NCBI GenBank assembly: GCA_038237225.1
Contig: JBBRYX010000001.1
Coordinates: forward strand, 186,001 to 250,000
DNA: 64,000 bases
Direction of reading: 5' to 3'
From: DASVUC01 sp038237225
GTDB lineage: Bacteria; Planctomycetota; Phycisphaerae; Tepidisphaerales; Tepidisphaeraceae
This document shows, in pieces, positions 1-9,261 of the stretch; the first letter of the stretch is position 1, and every line of letters starts with the position of its first letter. Made by a program: the position numbers and the translations under genes. Below the pieces are notes generated by a model that saw only the letters and a list, made by a program, of their open reading frames with translations, made no database searches and had not been told where the DNA came from.

Positions 1-814
1 CATGGAACGTTGGAAATCGCACGGTCCGTTCGGCTTTTGCGACGCCGCTCCAGGCAATTTGCAATGTCATCCAGACGGGCTTTTTCCCTTGTGCCACGTC
101 CATCATGATCCGCGTGTGATCGCCCACGAGGCTGATCTCCCGATTCGGCAAAAGCGAGTGGATTCCAGGCGGATAGCTGATCGGATAGATGTCGATCCCC
201 GTGATGTCCCGGGTGGGCATGTAAGGGCGCAAGGTGTCGATCGTGCCGCGCGGCGCTTCCACGATCCACATCGGGTGATTCGGATCGAGTTGCTTCACCA
301 GGTCGTAACATTTTTGCAAGGGCGCGATCGGCTTCTTTCCCCACTCCGGCTCATCCTCACCCTTCCAGCAGCCGAGTCCCGGATGATCCTTGAAGCGCGC
401 GATCACCTTTCGCAGTGTCGCCTCTCGCTCGGGATGCTTTTCATCGAGCGCGCTCAGCTCCTTCAGCCAGGGCAGGCAATACATCCCGTACTTCGCGGCT
501 GCATCCATGTACTGCTGCTCGAGCGCGATGGACTTGTCATCCCAATCTCCCTCCCCGGTCGGCCCCGTGCGCATGAAGGTGCCGCCACCGTCGCGCAGCT
601 CCTCGATTCCGTTCTTCCCGTTCGGCGCTTTCGCATCCGGTTTGGGTGGCATGGTGAATCCAATTGGAAACACCTTGCGGCCATTGACCACGAGGACGTT
701 GTTGGGGTTGATGGTAACGCTCGAACCTCCTTGCGCAACCGCCGGCTGACTCAAAGCCGTTGCCGAAACCACCAATCCTGCGAACGCGATCAAGCGGGTG
801 AGCACCGAATCCAT
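1..814 (-). CDS. Secreted glycoside-hydrolase-like protein, 3' end cut by window edge
   Basis: The minus-strand frame is open from ATG at 814 to the window edge (271 codons). The start has a GGAG motif five bases upstream. Residues 1 to about 27 form a signal peptide ending in a VAQG-like cleavage site. Then comes a short strand (VLVVNGRKVFPIGF) typical of the entry into a TIM-barrel glycosidase, where the protein restates its catalytic barrel after the signal. Later segments (FKDHPGLGCWKGEDEPEW, then TGIDIYPISYPP) resemble the barrel strands of secreted beta-glycosidase-like proteins, with an E-D-E-P cluster where an acid/base residue often sits. The family is inferred from these patterns only; substrate unknown. 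The C-terminus lies outside the window. Confidence 0.7.
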   Translation of the reverse strand, partial: MDSVLTRLIAFAGLVVSATALSQPAVAQGGSSVTINPNNVLVVNGRKVFPIGFTMPPKPDAKAPNGKNGIEELRDGGGTFMRTGPTGEGDWDDKSIALEQQYMDAAAKYGMYCLPWLKELSALDEKHPEREATLRKVIARFKDHPGLGCWKGEDEPEWGKKPIAPLQKCYDLVKQLDPNHPMWIVEAPRGTIDTLRPYMPTRDITGIDIYPISYPPGIHSLLPNREISLVGDHTRIMMDVAQGKKPVWMTLQIAWSGVAKAERTVRFPTFH

Positions 815-1228
815 GTCGACTCCATAAAAAAATACGCTTCAGCGCGCACGTGCATACGATTGCCCGCACGCGTGAACGCATCCTAGCGGAAGACCCCACG
901 TAAACGCATCATCCGTCGGTAATTGCCAACAGCCAGCTCCGGGCAATCCCTTGCCGGTCGTTCCAACATCCGATGCCTTCAAAACTTAGTAACGCATCGG
1001 ACGTTAAAGATTTTCGGTTGCGGCGGTGAATTTTTGGTGGCGTTCGCTGGAACCCGCAGTTATATTTGTCGCAGCGACCGAAGGATCAATCCTTCGTGGA
1101 GCGGGAGATTCCACTTCTCTTTTCATGCGATGAGGCCTGAAAATCAACAATTTCCTCCTGCATACCCCCGTGAAATCGATTGCCCAGCGTTATCGGTCCT
1201 CAATCGGGCTTTCTACCAGCGAGGTTCC
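815..1228. other. Intergenic region between divergent genes
   Basis: No convincing gene is seen. The region must contain promoters for both flanking divergent genes. A small inverted repeat (GAAGGA-TCAA-TCCTTC) lies at 1080-1095 without a following T tract, so it is not an obvious terminator. A plus-strand frame is open upstream of the prepilin start, but it lacks a signal-like or family-like sequence before residue MKRRARAF. Confidence 0.5.
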
Positions 1229-2116
1229 ATGAAACGTCGCGCTCGCGCCTTCACACTTGTCGAACTCCTCGTCGTCATCGGCATCATTGCCGTGCTGGTC
1301 GCCCTCCTCCTCCCCGCCCTCAGTCGCGCCAAACAGCAGGCGACCAGCGTTCAGTGCCTAAGCAATCTACGCTCCATCGGTCAAGCCGCTCTCATGTATG
1401 CGCAGGAGAGTCGCGGATATTGGCCGCCCAGCGACAGCGCGAACGGCTATCTGATTAGTTTCATTGACTGGGGCATCGTAGCGCCCCCGGGGATGCCCAC
1501 TCCCAATCCTCAGCGCTGGGTCACTCGCGATGCTATGGGTAAATACGCAAAAAACCAAATCAAGATCTATTACTGTCCCGCCAATATTCTTCCCAAGAGA
1601 AAAGCGGGTGGCGGCCCAAATAATGTCTATTCGTTGCCACCTGGGCCATCCGACTGGACCGACACAAGCGACAAAGACCTGACGGGCTGGATGGGGTATT
1701 GGTGGGTCGCGGCGCCCTATTACCCGACGACAACCCCGCCCCCGGGCGTTACCATAGCTATTCAATCCCAAGATCAGCTGGCGAACAACTCATTCTGGCC
1801 GCGAAACGACGCAACCGGCGATTTTGAAAACGCGTGGAAGGGTCTACCCAACAAGCCATGTCGGCCGGGCGTGGAGTATATACGTAAGCTGGGCGATAAG
1901 AATGCCGCCGGAACTCCGCTGTGCGTAGACCAATCGCGACAGGACGCCCCCACCGATTTCTTTTTTATGCACGGCAGCACCAAGCGTGACGCTTCCGGGA
2001 AGCAGATCGGTGGATGGAAAAACGAGTTGTTCGGCGACGGCCACGCGGACATGGTGCGCGCGAGCGAGTGCAAAAATCGCTGGGGCGTACCCCCCCTTAA
2101 TGTGGTCGCATGGTAG
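1229..2116 (+). CDS. Prepilin-like secreted protein with type IV N-methylation motif and H-X9-DG C-terminus (DUF1559-like)
   Basis: The 295-residue protein starts at ATG 1229, preceded by GAGG. An upstream in-frame extension is ignored because the processing signal begins here: MKRRARAFTLVELLVVIGII is the class III (type IV pilin) signal, with cleavage before the F of FTLVELL and a hydrophobic helix that would remain as a membrane anchor or pilin core. The C-terminal half contains a histidine followed by a GDGHAD motif, the H-X9-DG signature common in the huge planctomycete family of pseudopilin-like proteins. These are processed by a PilD-type peptidase and are thought to be surface or secretion-system components; the precise role is unknown. 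It stands alone rather than in a type II secretion operon. Confidence 0.9.
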   Translation: MKRRARAFTLVELLVVIGIIAVLVALLLPALSRAKQQATSVQCLSNLRSIGQAALMYAQESRGYWPPSDSANGYLISFIDWGIVAPPGMPTPNPQRWVTRDAMGKYAKNQIKIYYCPANILPKRKAGGGPNNVYSLPPGPSDWTDTSDKDLTGWMGYWWVAAPYYPTTTPPPGVTIAIQSQDQLANNSFWPRNDATGDFENAWKGLPNKPCRPGVEYIRKLGDKNAAGTPLCVDQSRQDAPTDFFFMHGSTKRDASGKQIGGWKNELFGDGHADMVRASECKNRWGVPPLNVVAW

Positions 2117-2256
2117 CGTCGGATGGAGCAACTGGCGCGATTTACCCGCTTTGCCTGAATTTGCCGCGCTCGGCGAGAACCAAGCCGGCGTAAACCTCGT
2201 AAGATCGAAGACTTGCGGAAAATTAACTTGCGATTCTCGATGCTTTGTGAAAACGT

Positions 2257-2284
2257 TTGACTTGATTGCTACGCGTCTCATAAT
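2257..2284 (+). promoter_or_regulatory. Sigma-70-like promoter for the PEP-CTERM protein gene
   Basis: TTGACT at 2257-2262 and CATAAT at 2279-2284 are separated by 16 bases. The start codon of the downstream gene is 40 bases further on. The match is by eye and untested. Confidence 0.45.
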
Positions 2285-2324
2285 TGACTTGGTGATTTTC
2301 CAGGACTGACCCACGGGAGAGAGC

Positions 2325-5282
2325 ATGAAGAACATGAAGAAGAAGTATTTGCCTGCCATCGGGATTCTGGCCCTTGCCGCGACCAAGGCTTCGGCCCAGC
2401 TTGTGTATGAGCCGTTCGATTACGGCTCCAACTCTCTCGTCGCGGGACCGGGCGTCCCTGCGGGTGGGGCGAATCAACTCGGCAACACCGGCGCGGCCCC
2501 CACGAATTCCGGATACGTCAATCCGATGAGCGGCACCCAGTGGTATAGCACCGGGCTAGCCGGGACCAGCACTCCATACGAAATCTCCATCGTCTCGGGC
2601 AATTTGACGCCGGGGTACACGAACGGCTTGGTGCCCGCCACCGGCAATTCGGTGCAGTTCCGGGTAGACAGCGTTCAGACGCGCACCGACCGCATTGCCA
2701 TCGCCCCGGGCGCGCTGACCACTCAAGGCGACAACGTCTACTACTCGTTCGCGTTCAAGATCAACGACAAGACGAACCTTGGCGTTGGCGGCGCGGGGGC
2801 GTTCTTCGCCGGCATCAATGATGCCGTGGGGACACAGACGAGCAACATCGGAACGGTTGGCGCTCGCCTCCAGGTCCGCATCAATCCCAACGATCCGACG
2901 TCCTCGCGGTTCCAGGTCGGTATTAAGGCCAATGCCGCCACTAACACGTTTGGCACGACCTACAACTTCGACACCACGCAGGACTTCGCCACCGGGGCCG
3001 GCGGCGACACCGTGTTTGTCGTGGCGTCGTTCACGCTTGGCGATCCCAGTACCACCGGAGACGATGTCTCTCGCGTATGGGTGAATCCAAGCGCCACCGC
3101 TTTTGGCGCGGGCACGGCTCCAGCCACTTCGCTCTTTGGATACGCTGGAACGGACTTCAATCCTGCTAACGGGATCGAGAGCCTGATCCTCCGGCAGGGG
3201 AACGTTCTGGTTCCTAAAGGAATCCAGTTTGACGAGTTGCGAGTTGATAACACGTGGGGTGGGGTGACAGCGCCGAAAGGCTCGAATTGGACGGGTGCAA
3301 GCACGGACTACAACACTGCCGGTAATTGGGACACCGCTGCCGTCCCGACGGGCCCGGATGGAAACGGAAACCCGCAATTCGTCAACTTTGGCGCAACCGG
3401 CGCAGGTGCTGTCAACATGAGCGCCCCGGTCACGGTGGGCACGGTCAACGTCAAGAGCGCCACCGGCTATAGCGTGGGCGGCTCTGATATCACGCTCGAC
3501 GGCACGAGTGGCGGCCAAGGCAACATCAACGTCTACGCCAACATCACCGCCGCCGGTGGCCCGCCGCCCATTGACCCTATCGTTCCCTCCAGCCACACGA
3601 TCGCGAACAACATCATCCTTGCCACGGATTCGGCCGCTAACGTTGCTGGAAGCCAGACCCTCACGCTCAGCGGAACGATCTCCGGGAGCGGGAGGAAGTT
3701 CTCGAAAAACGGCGCGGGCACCGCGATCCTGACGGGCACGAATTCGTTCAGCGGCGGTCTCTTCGTCGGCAACGGCGTTCTTGCCGTTAACTCGGATAAC
3801 GCGCTCGGCGCTTCCGGCGGCGGAATCACCCTGGCCGGTGGTTCAACCCAGACGGGCGGATCGACCGGAATCGGTGGGACGCTCCGACTCGACGCGGCAA
3901 TGACCGTCCCCGCTAACCGCTCGATCACTCTGATCGGTCCGTCGAATGTTGGCGGCACGGGGACCGTGGATACCGGGACCAACAATGCGACCATCGCCGG
4001 CGTCATCAGCGGGAAAGCTTTAACTAAAGAGGGCAACGGGACACTCACGTTGAGCGGAACCAACACCTACATCGGAACCTACGTTCGCCACGGCAGCCTC
4101 GCCGTCAGCAGCGACGCCAATCTGGGCACGCCCCCCACAACGGCGAACCAAAACATCGTGTTCACCAACGGCTCTTCGATTAAGTTCCTGGCCGCTTTCG
4201 ACCCCGACGTCAGACGCAACATTCAGCTCGGCAGCAGCGGTGGGGGTGGGTTCGATACCAACGGCTTCGATGTCACGGTCGCGGGCCGACTCTTCAGCTC
4301 CGGCCGATTCCAAAAGCGGGGCGCGGGAACCCTGACGCTTACGAACACGCAGAACGACTACCAGGGCGTGACGCAGATCCTTGGCGGCACGCTGCAAGTT
4401 GATGCCTCAAACAAGATCGGTAACGACAGCGCCACGAACAGCGTTCAACTCGAAGGCGGCGCGCTGAAAACCACGGGCTCTTTCGCCGGCGTTAACCGCG
4501 GGATTATCCTTCAGGGCACCGGTGGAACGATCGACACCAACGGCAACAACGTCACCTTCGGCGGAAACGTGAGCGGGTCCGGGGCGCTTACCAAATCCAG
4601 CGCGGGCGATCTGAAGGTCAACGCGATCACCAACGCAGGCAACGTCACGATCAACGCGGGCAGGCTGGTCGTCGCGCCGCGCACGGCGAACGTGAATAAA
4701 CCCATCTACGTCAACGCGCTGACGATCAATCCAAGTGCTGCGTTGGATACCAACGACAACGACTTGATCATCGCCAATGGGGCGTTTTCGGATATTCAGA
4801 ACATGATCCTCGGCGGGTATCGTGCTGGTCCGGACACTGACGCTACTGGGATTATTTCCACCACGAGCCAGACCGTGCACGGCGGAACGACAATCCTGGC
4901 ACTGTTCGATAATTCGCTCGCCGGATTCGGCGACTGGCCGCAGGGGAGCGGCCGCACGGTCAGCGCCACTTCGCTTTTGTCGAAGTACACCTACATCGGT
5001 GATACGAACATGGACGGTCAAGTCTCGGCGCAGGACTACACGGCGGTGGATGCGAACATTGGAACGAGCGTGGACGTCGGAATCTCATGGTTCTACGGCG
5101 ACACCAACTTCGACGGTAGCATCGACGCCACCGATTACACCGGTATCGATGCTTCCCTTGGACTCGGTCAGGGGAATCCGCTGGCGGTCAACGGGTTGGC
5201 GGCGGTTCCGGAACCGGCTTCGCTGAGCGTCCTGGGCCTTGGCGCGTTGGGCCTGCTGGGTCGTCGGCGTCGCAAAGCCTGA
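2325..5282 (+). CDS. PEP-CTERM-sorted surface protein with autotransporter-type beta-strand repeats and dockerin-like pair
   Basis: The protein has 985 residues. A signal peptide spans about residues 1-24 (cleaved after SAQ). Residues ~30-330 form a lectin-like secreted domain. From ~430 to ~800 several autotransporter-associated beta-strand repeats occur (GAGTAILTGTNSFSGG, EGNGTLTLSGTNTYIG, GAGTLTLTNTQNDYQG), expected to fold as a right-handed beta-helix. Near ~890-945 two calcium-loop-like repeats (GDTNMDGQVSAQDY and GDTNFDGSIDATDY) resemble dockerin repeats. The C-terminus is VPEPASLSVLGLGALGLLG followed by RRRRKA, a textbook PEP-CTERM tail: PEP motif, transmembrane helix, basic cluster. 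Such tails are cleaved by exosortase and leave the protein exported or attached to extracellular matrix. No exosortase gene is in the window. SD GGGAGAG precedes the ATG, and a strong terminator follows. Confidence 0.93.
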   Translation: MKNMKKKYLPAIGILALAATKASAQLVYEPFDYGSNSLVAGPGVPAGGANQLGNTGAAPTNSGYVNPMSGTQWYSTGLAGTSTPYEISIVSGNLTPGYTNGLVPATGNSVQFRVDSVQTRTDRIAIAPGALTTQGDNVYYSFAFKINDKTNLGVGGAGAFFAGINDAVGTQTSNIGTVGARLQVRINPNDPTSSRFQVGIKANAATNTFGTTYNFDTTQDFATGAGGDTVFVVASFTLGDPSTTGDDVSRVWVNPSATAFGAGTAPATSLFGYAGTDFNPANGIESLILRQGNVLVPKGIQFDELRVDNTWGGVTAPKGSNWTGASTDYNTAGNWDTAAVPTGPDGNGNPQFVNFGATGAGAVNMSAPVTVGTVNVKSATGYSVGGSDITLDGTSGGQGNINVYANITAAGGPPPIDPIVPSSHTIANNIILATDSAANVAGSQTLTLSGTISGSGRKFSKNGAGTAILTGTNSFSGGLFVGNGVLAVNSDNALGASGGGITLAGGSTQTGGSTGIGGTLRLDAAMTVPANRSITLIGPSNVGGTGTVDTGTNNATIAGVISGKALTKEGNGTLTLSGTNTYIGTYVRHGSLAVSSDANLGTPPTTANQNIVFTNGSSIKFLAAFDPDVRRNIQLGSSGGGGFDTNGFDVTVAGRLFSSGRFQKRGAGTLTLTNTQNDYQGVTQILGGTLQVDASNKIGNDSATNSVQLEGGALKTTGSFAGVNRGIILQGTGGTIDTNGNNVTFGGNVSGSGALTKSSAGDLKVNAITNAGNVTINAGRLVVAPRTANVNKPIYVNALTINPSAALDTNDNDLIIANGAFSDIQNMILGGYRAGPDTDATGIISTTSQTVHGGTTILALFDNSLAGFGDWPQGSGRTVSATSLLSKYTYIGDTNMDGQVSAQDYTAVDANIGTSVDVGISWFYGDTNFDGSIDATDYTGIDASLGLGQGNPLAVNGLAAVPEPASLSVLGLGALGLLGRRRRKA

Positions 5283-5309
5283 AGGGTCTAACCCACTTAA
5301 AACGAAGCG

Positions 5310-5340
5310 GCCCCGGTCAATTTTGACCGGGGCTTTTTTT
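5310..5340 (+). terminator. Rho-independent terminator after the PEP-CTERM gene
   Basis: An 11-bp perfect stem (5310-5320 with 5323-5333) is followed by seven Ts. It sits 28 bases after the stop codon and just before the convergent nuclease gene. Confidence 0.93.
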
Positions 5341-5342
5341 GA

Positions 5343-6311
5343 TCACTCGCCTTTCAGCGCGGCTTTCAGTTGCTCTGCCAGACGGTGGCCGGCGAGCAGG
5401 ATTCGCTGGCGGGCCAGCGCGGCCGCGTTGATCTCGTAGGAGACGGGAAGCTGCGGGACTTGCTCGTACGAAACCTTTTTGTCGTCCCAATCTTTGGAAG
5501 GGGAGCTTCGCAATTCGCCCCCGAGATAAACGAGTGCCACGGCCGCGTTGTGGCTTTCGTCCGCCCAGGCTTGCGGCGGCGTGTTCTGTTTCAGGCGGGC
5601 GGCGGTTTCAGAGTTGGGCGCTTTGCTGGCCTCATCTGCGATGAACGTAATGGCCTGGTAATCATCCGATGTTCCGAGCAGCTCATCCCAGTAGGAGTGA
5701 AGGCGCATCACCCCGCTCGCGGAACGGACGGTCTGTTCGTTGCCGCCCTTGTCGCCCTCGCGGAATTTTTCGGAATACAGGGTGGCGGCATGCAAGGGCT
5801 GATGAACGTCGCCGATGAGATGTTCGATCCAGGCGATCGCTACGGCCCGATCCTCCATCTTGGCCTGGGTCGAAGAAAGCGTGTTCGTGTTTTCGTTGAT
5901 GGCGGTGAGGACGTTGCTCTCGGCGGCCGGATGCGTCGTGGGCGGTAATTTGTAGTTGCCCTTGAGATAAGGGATGTCGATGTAGTGCCAGGGGCCTTTG
6001 TGATAGCGTGTGATGGCAGCGCTCTTGAAGGTGTCGCCGGGGCGCGCCGGGCGAACCATGTCGGGCCAGACGGCGGCTTTCATGAACGTCCACTCGCCCT
6101 CATCGACGCTCTCGGGCTTTCCCGCAAGGAGCATCTCTCTGTAGTGGGGATGATTTTTCAGGATCGCGGCAATTTGCTTCCGCTGGGCTTCATCAAGCTC
6201 GCGATACGCGAGCTGGGCGACGGCCATGTGACCGGTCGAGTTCCATGCCAAGGCGGCGGTGGGGAGCAAGGCCATGGTGAATGCCATGATCGCGACGATC
6301 GTTTTACGCAT
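5343..6311 (-). CDS. Secreted S1/P1-type zinc nuclease
   Basis: The product has 322 residues. After a 22-residue signal peptide the mature protein begins W-N-S-T-G-H, exactly the arrangement of P1/S1 nucleases, where the N-terminal tryptophan and His6 bind the zinc cluster. Further expected ligands are visible (DMVRP, YHKGPWHYIDIP, HLIGDVHQPLHA, GDKGGN, LHSYWDELL), giving the trinuclear zinc site. The family cleaves single-stranded DNA and RNA and removes 3' phosphates, outside the cytoplasm. It converges on the PEP-CTERM gene and is divergent from ilvD. It could supply nucleosides to the hydrolase and ribose transporter a few kilobases away; that link is inference. Confidence 0.95.
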   Translation of the reverse strand: MRKTIVAIMAFTMALLPTAALAWNSTGHMAVAQLAYRELDEAQRKQIAAILKNHPHYREMLLAGKPESVDEGEWTFMKAAVWPDMVRPARPGDTFKSAAITRYHKGPWHYIDIPYLKGNYKLPPTTHPAAESNVLTAINENTNTLSSTQAKMEDRAVAIAWIEHLIGDVHQPLHAATLYSEKFREGDKGGNEQTVRSASGVMRLHSYWDELLGTSDDYQAITFIADEASKAPNSETAARLKQNTPPQAWADESHNAAVALVYLGGELRSSPSKDWDDKKVSYEQVPQLPVSYEINAAALARQRILLAGHRLAEQLKAALKGE

Positions 6312-6523
6312 AGATCTCCTGAAGGGGTCGGATTTGAATGATAACGGGAAATAACGCGCTGCGGCCGCGGCGTCCAGTCAAAGAGTGTGCTTTGGTGAGG
6401 TTGGCACCGGAATCAGCGCGATATTCCGCATTAAAAAAAGACATTCCGCTCCAACGCTCCCGGACCCATGGCATCCCCTTTTTGCCTTCACTAAAGTACA
6501 ACGGGACCAACAGAAAGATTGAC

Positions 6524-8227
6524 ATGAGTACCGCAACGGAAAATCAATTGAACAAGTTCTCCTCCCGCATCACTCAGCCCGCGAGCCAGGGCGCATCTCA
6601 AGCGATGCTGATGGCCACGGGATTGTCGTGGGAAGACCTAAACAGGCCACAGGTGGGCATCTGCTCTGTTTGGTTTGAGGGCAATCCCTGCAACATGCAT
6701 CTTGCCAGGCTTGGTGATCGGGTCAAAGAGGGCGTGGAGAAAAGCAACGCCGTCGGCATGCGATTTAACACCATTGGCGTCAGCGACGGGATCTCCATGG
6801 GCACCGAAGGCATGAGCTTCTCGCTTCAGTCCCGCGACCTGATCGCGGACTCAATTGAAACGGTCATGGGCGCGCAGTGGTACGACGCCCTCGTCACTAT
6901 CCCCGGCTGCGACAAGAACATGCCCGGCTGCGTGATGGCGATGGCGCGGCTCAACCGCCCCTCGCTCATGGTCTACGGCGGAACCATCCGTGCCGGGTGC
7001 GCGACGATCCGAGGGACCGAGGAAAAGCTTGACGTCGTCTCCGCGTTTCAGGTGTATGGCCAAAAGCTCGCGGGCAAAGTCACTGAGGACGAACGGCGGA
7101 CGATTCTCGCCAAGTCCTGTCCGGGCGAGGGCGCCTGCGGCGGAATGTACACGGCCAACACCATGAGCTCTTTCATCGAGTGCATGGGTCTCTCGCTTCC
7201 CTACTCCTCCTGCGCACCGGCTGATTCGCAGGAGAAAATGGAAGAGTGCTTCAACACCGGGACCGCGATTTTCAAGCTTCTGGAAATGGATCTGAAGCCC
7301 AAGGACATTGTCACGCGGCAAAGTTTTATCAACGCGATGCGGCTGACGATCGTGCTGGGCGGCTCCACCAATGCCGTCCTTCACTCGATCGCGATGGCCC
7401 GGGCGTTTGACATTCCACTCAACGTCGATGACTGGCAGAAGGTTTCGGATGAGACCCCCCTGCTCAGTGATTTTAAGCCATCTGGAAAGTATGTGATGGA
7501 GGATCTGCACGCTGTCGGCGGTGTGCCGGCGGTGATGAAGCTCCTCCTGGAAAGCGGAATGATCGACGGCTCCCAGCGTACGGTTACTGGAAGGACGATC
7601 GAAGAAAATCTCCGCAATTTGCCGGGTCTGAAACAAGAACAGCGGATTGTTCACGGTTTGAATGAGCCGCTCAAGCGCGATGGGCACATCCGGATTCTCC
7701 GCGGTAACCTTGCGCCTGAAGGCGCTGTCGCCAAGATCACGGGGAAGGAAGGCACGAGGTTCGAAGGGACAGCGAAAGTTTTCGACTCCGAAGAAGACAT
7801 GCTGCACGGTCTTGAAGCGGGGAAGATTACTTCAGGCGATGTGATCATCATCCGCTATGAAGGCCCCAAGGGCGGCCCGGGGATGCCGGAAATGCTGACG
7901 CCGACCAGCGCGATTGCCGGCGCGGGTTTGATTGGCGATGTCGCGTTAATCACCGACGGGCGATTTTCGGGTGGATCGCACGGCTTTATCATCGGCCATG
8001 TCACGCCCGAAGCCATCGAAGGCGGTCCCATCGCGCTCGCCAAAGACGGCGATAAGGTCGTGATCGATTCCCAGAATGGGACGATCAACCTGCTCGTGGA
8101 TTCCAAGGAAATGGAAGCTCGCCGCGCCGCTTGGAAACGTCCGCCCTACAAAGTTACGCGCGGCACGCTGTACAAGTACATCAAGAACGTCAAGAGCGCC
8201 TCGGAGGGATGCGTCACGGACGAATGA
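6524..8227 (+). CDS. ilvD: Dihydroxy-acid dehydratase
   Basis: The 567-residue protein dehydrates 2,3-dihydroxy-isovalerate and 2,3-dihydroxy-3-methylvalerate in valine/isoleucine synthesis in the cytoplasm. The three Fe-S cluster cysteines are in their usual settings: NPCNMH (C56), PGCDKNMPGC and GACGGMYTANTM. The C-terminal FSGGSHGFIIGHVTPEA segment is also diagnostic. The start is placed at ATG 6524 (MSTATENQ) rather than the upstream open extension, because the known family begins just before the ITQPASQGASQAM region. The 212 bases upstream carry no recognised attenuator or leader peptide. No other ilv/leu genes are adjacent. Confidence 0.97.
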   Translation: MSTATENQLNKFSSRITQPASQGASQAMLMATGLSWEDLNRPQVGICSVWFEGNPCNMHLARLGDRVKEGVEKSNAVGMRFNTIGVSDGISMGTEGMSFSLQSRDLIADSIETVMGAQWYDALVTIPGCDKNMPGCVMAMARLNRPSLMVYGGTIRAGCATIRGTEEKLDVVSAFQVYGQKLAGKVTEDERRTILAKSCPGEGACGGMYTANTMSSFIECMGLSLPYSSCAPADSQEKMEECFNTGTAIFKLLEMDLKPKDIVTRQSFINAMRLTIVLGGSTNAVLHSIAMARAFDIPLNVDDWQKVSDETPLLSDFKPSGKYVMEDLHAVGGVPAVMKLLLESGMIDGSQRTVTGRTIEENLRNLPGLKQEQRIVHGLNEPLKRDGHIRILRGNLAPEGAVAKITGKEGTRFEGTAKVFDSEEDMLHGLEAGKITSGDVIIIRYEGPKGGPGMPEMLTPTSAIAGAGLIGDVALITDGRFSGGSHGFIIGHVTPEAIEGGPIALAKDGDKVVIDSQNGTINLLVDSKEMEARRAAWKRPPYKVTRGTLYKYIKNVKSASEGCVTDE

Positions 8228-8244
8228 GACGTACGGCCGGATTT

Positions 8245-9261
8245 TCATGATTCGCCGCGAGCGCCGAATCGCCGCCGGTAATAATCCATCATCCCGGCTA
8301 AAACGATTACGCAGCCGGTGATCATACGCTTGGTGGAGTCGCTCGCGCCGTGCGCCCCGAGACCGCTGCCGAGGATGGCGATGATGATCACGCCCAGGAG
8401 GGAGTTGACGACCGAGCCGCGGCCACCCATCAGGCTTGTTCCACCGATGACGACAGCGGCAATGACATCGAGTTCAAGCCCCGTCCCAGAATTGGGATCC
8501 GCGCTGAGCGACCGCGAGACGTCAACCACCGCTCCCGCTGCCGCGAGGAACCCGGCGATGATGAACACGGCAAGTTTTACCGGCGAGGTCGAGATTCCGG
8601 AGAGTCGAACGGCTTCTTCATTGGTCCCGACGGCGATCATGTAGCGGCCAAAGACCGTTCGCAGCAGAACAAACTGCCCAAGTGCGACCGTCGCGATTGC
8701 GATCCAGAATGGCAACGACAGCCTGAGGAACGTGGCGTCTGCGATGCCGGCGACGGGATCACCGATATAGGCGGTTCGCGAATGGCTGACGAGGTGCGTC
8801 ACGCCTCGTGCGATCTCCAGCATGCCCAGCGTCACGATGAATGAGGGGACTGACCAGGTGACGGAGATGATTCCGTTAGCCGCGCCAGCGAGGAGACCGA
8901 CGCCCAGCGCCGCGGCGACTGCCAGCGGCAGGGGCAACGGGTGCGGGCCGGTCATGAGGGTGCCGATGACCGCGCCACCCAATCCGAGCACGGAGCCGAC
9001 GGAAAGATCGATGCCTCCGATGACCAGGACGAAGGTCATCCCCACCGCCACGAGCACTCGAGACGGGATTTGATTGGCGATCGTGATGAAGGTGTCGGCG
9101 CTGAAGAAATGCCGGGTCGTCGAGCCGAAGGCGATGATCAGCAAGACGATCACCGCGAGCAGCCCCAGTTGGTCGGCCAGTGCCGTCAACCAAGGTGCTT
9201 GCCGTGGAGTGCTCGCGGTCGGCGTGCGAACAGAAGTTGGCGGCGGAATGGTTTGCGTCAT
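8245..9261 (-). CDS. rbsC: Ribose-type ABC transporter permease
   Basis: The 338-residue integral membrane protein has about 8-10 hydrophobic helices and the family signature GGIDLSVGSVLGLGG near residue 85, plus IGGTSLMGGRGSV near residue 275. It belongs to the BPD_transp_2 permeases of ribose/xylose/autoinducer-type sugar importers. A Thr/Pro-rich cytoplasmic N-terminus of ~25 residues precedes the first helix. Its ATG overlaps the rbsA stop codon by four bases (ATGA), so translation is probably coupled. It is the last gene of the rbsB-rbsA-rbsC unit. Sugar specificity is assigned from the whole operon and its neighbour, not from residues. Confidence 0.92.
   Translation of the reverse strand: MTQTIPPPTSVRTPTASTPRQAPWLTALADQLGLLAVIVLLIIAFGSTTRHFFSADTFITIANQIPSRVLVAVGMTFVLVIGGIDLSVGSVLGLGGAVIGTLMTGPHPLPLPLAVAAALGVGLLAGAANGIISVTWSVPSFIVTLGMLEIARGVTHLVSHSRTAYIGDPVAGIADATFLRLSLPFWIAIATVALGQFVLLRTVFGRYMIAVGTNEEAVRLSGISTSPVKLAVFIIAGFLAAAGAVVDVSRSLSADPNSGTGLELDVIAAVVIGGTSLMGGRGSVVNSLLGVIIIAILGSGLGAHGASDSTKRMITGCVIVLAGMMDYYRRRFGARGES

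Noticed and set aside
2..886. A 294-codon plus-strand frame at the window start
   Set aside because: It is the shadow of the minus-strand signal-peptide-bearing gene, whose translation is much more protein-like.
1080..1095. Terminator at the GAAGGA/TCCTTC inverted repeat
   Set aside because: The stem has six base pairs and no T tract, and no gene ends there.
6312..6523. Leader peptide or attenuator for ilvD
   Set aside because: No short ORF rich in branched-chain codons and no competing hairpins could be found by eye.
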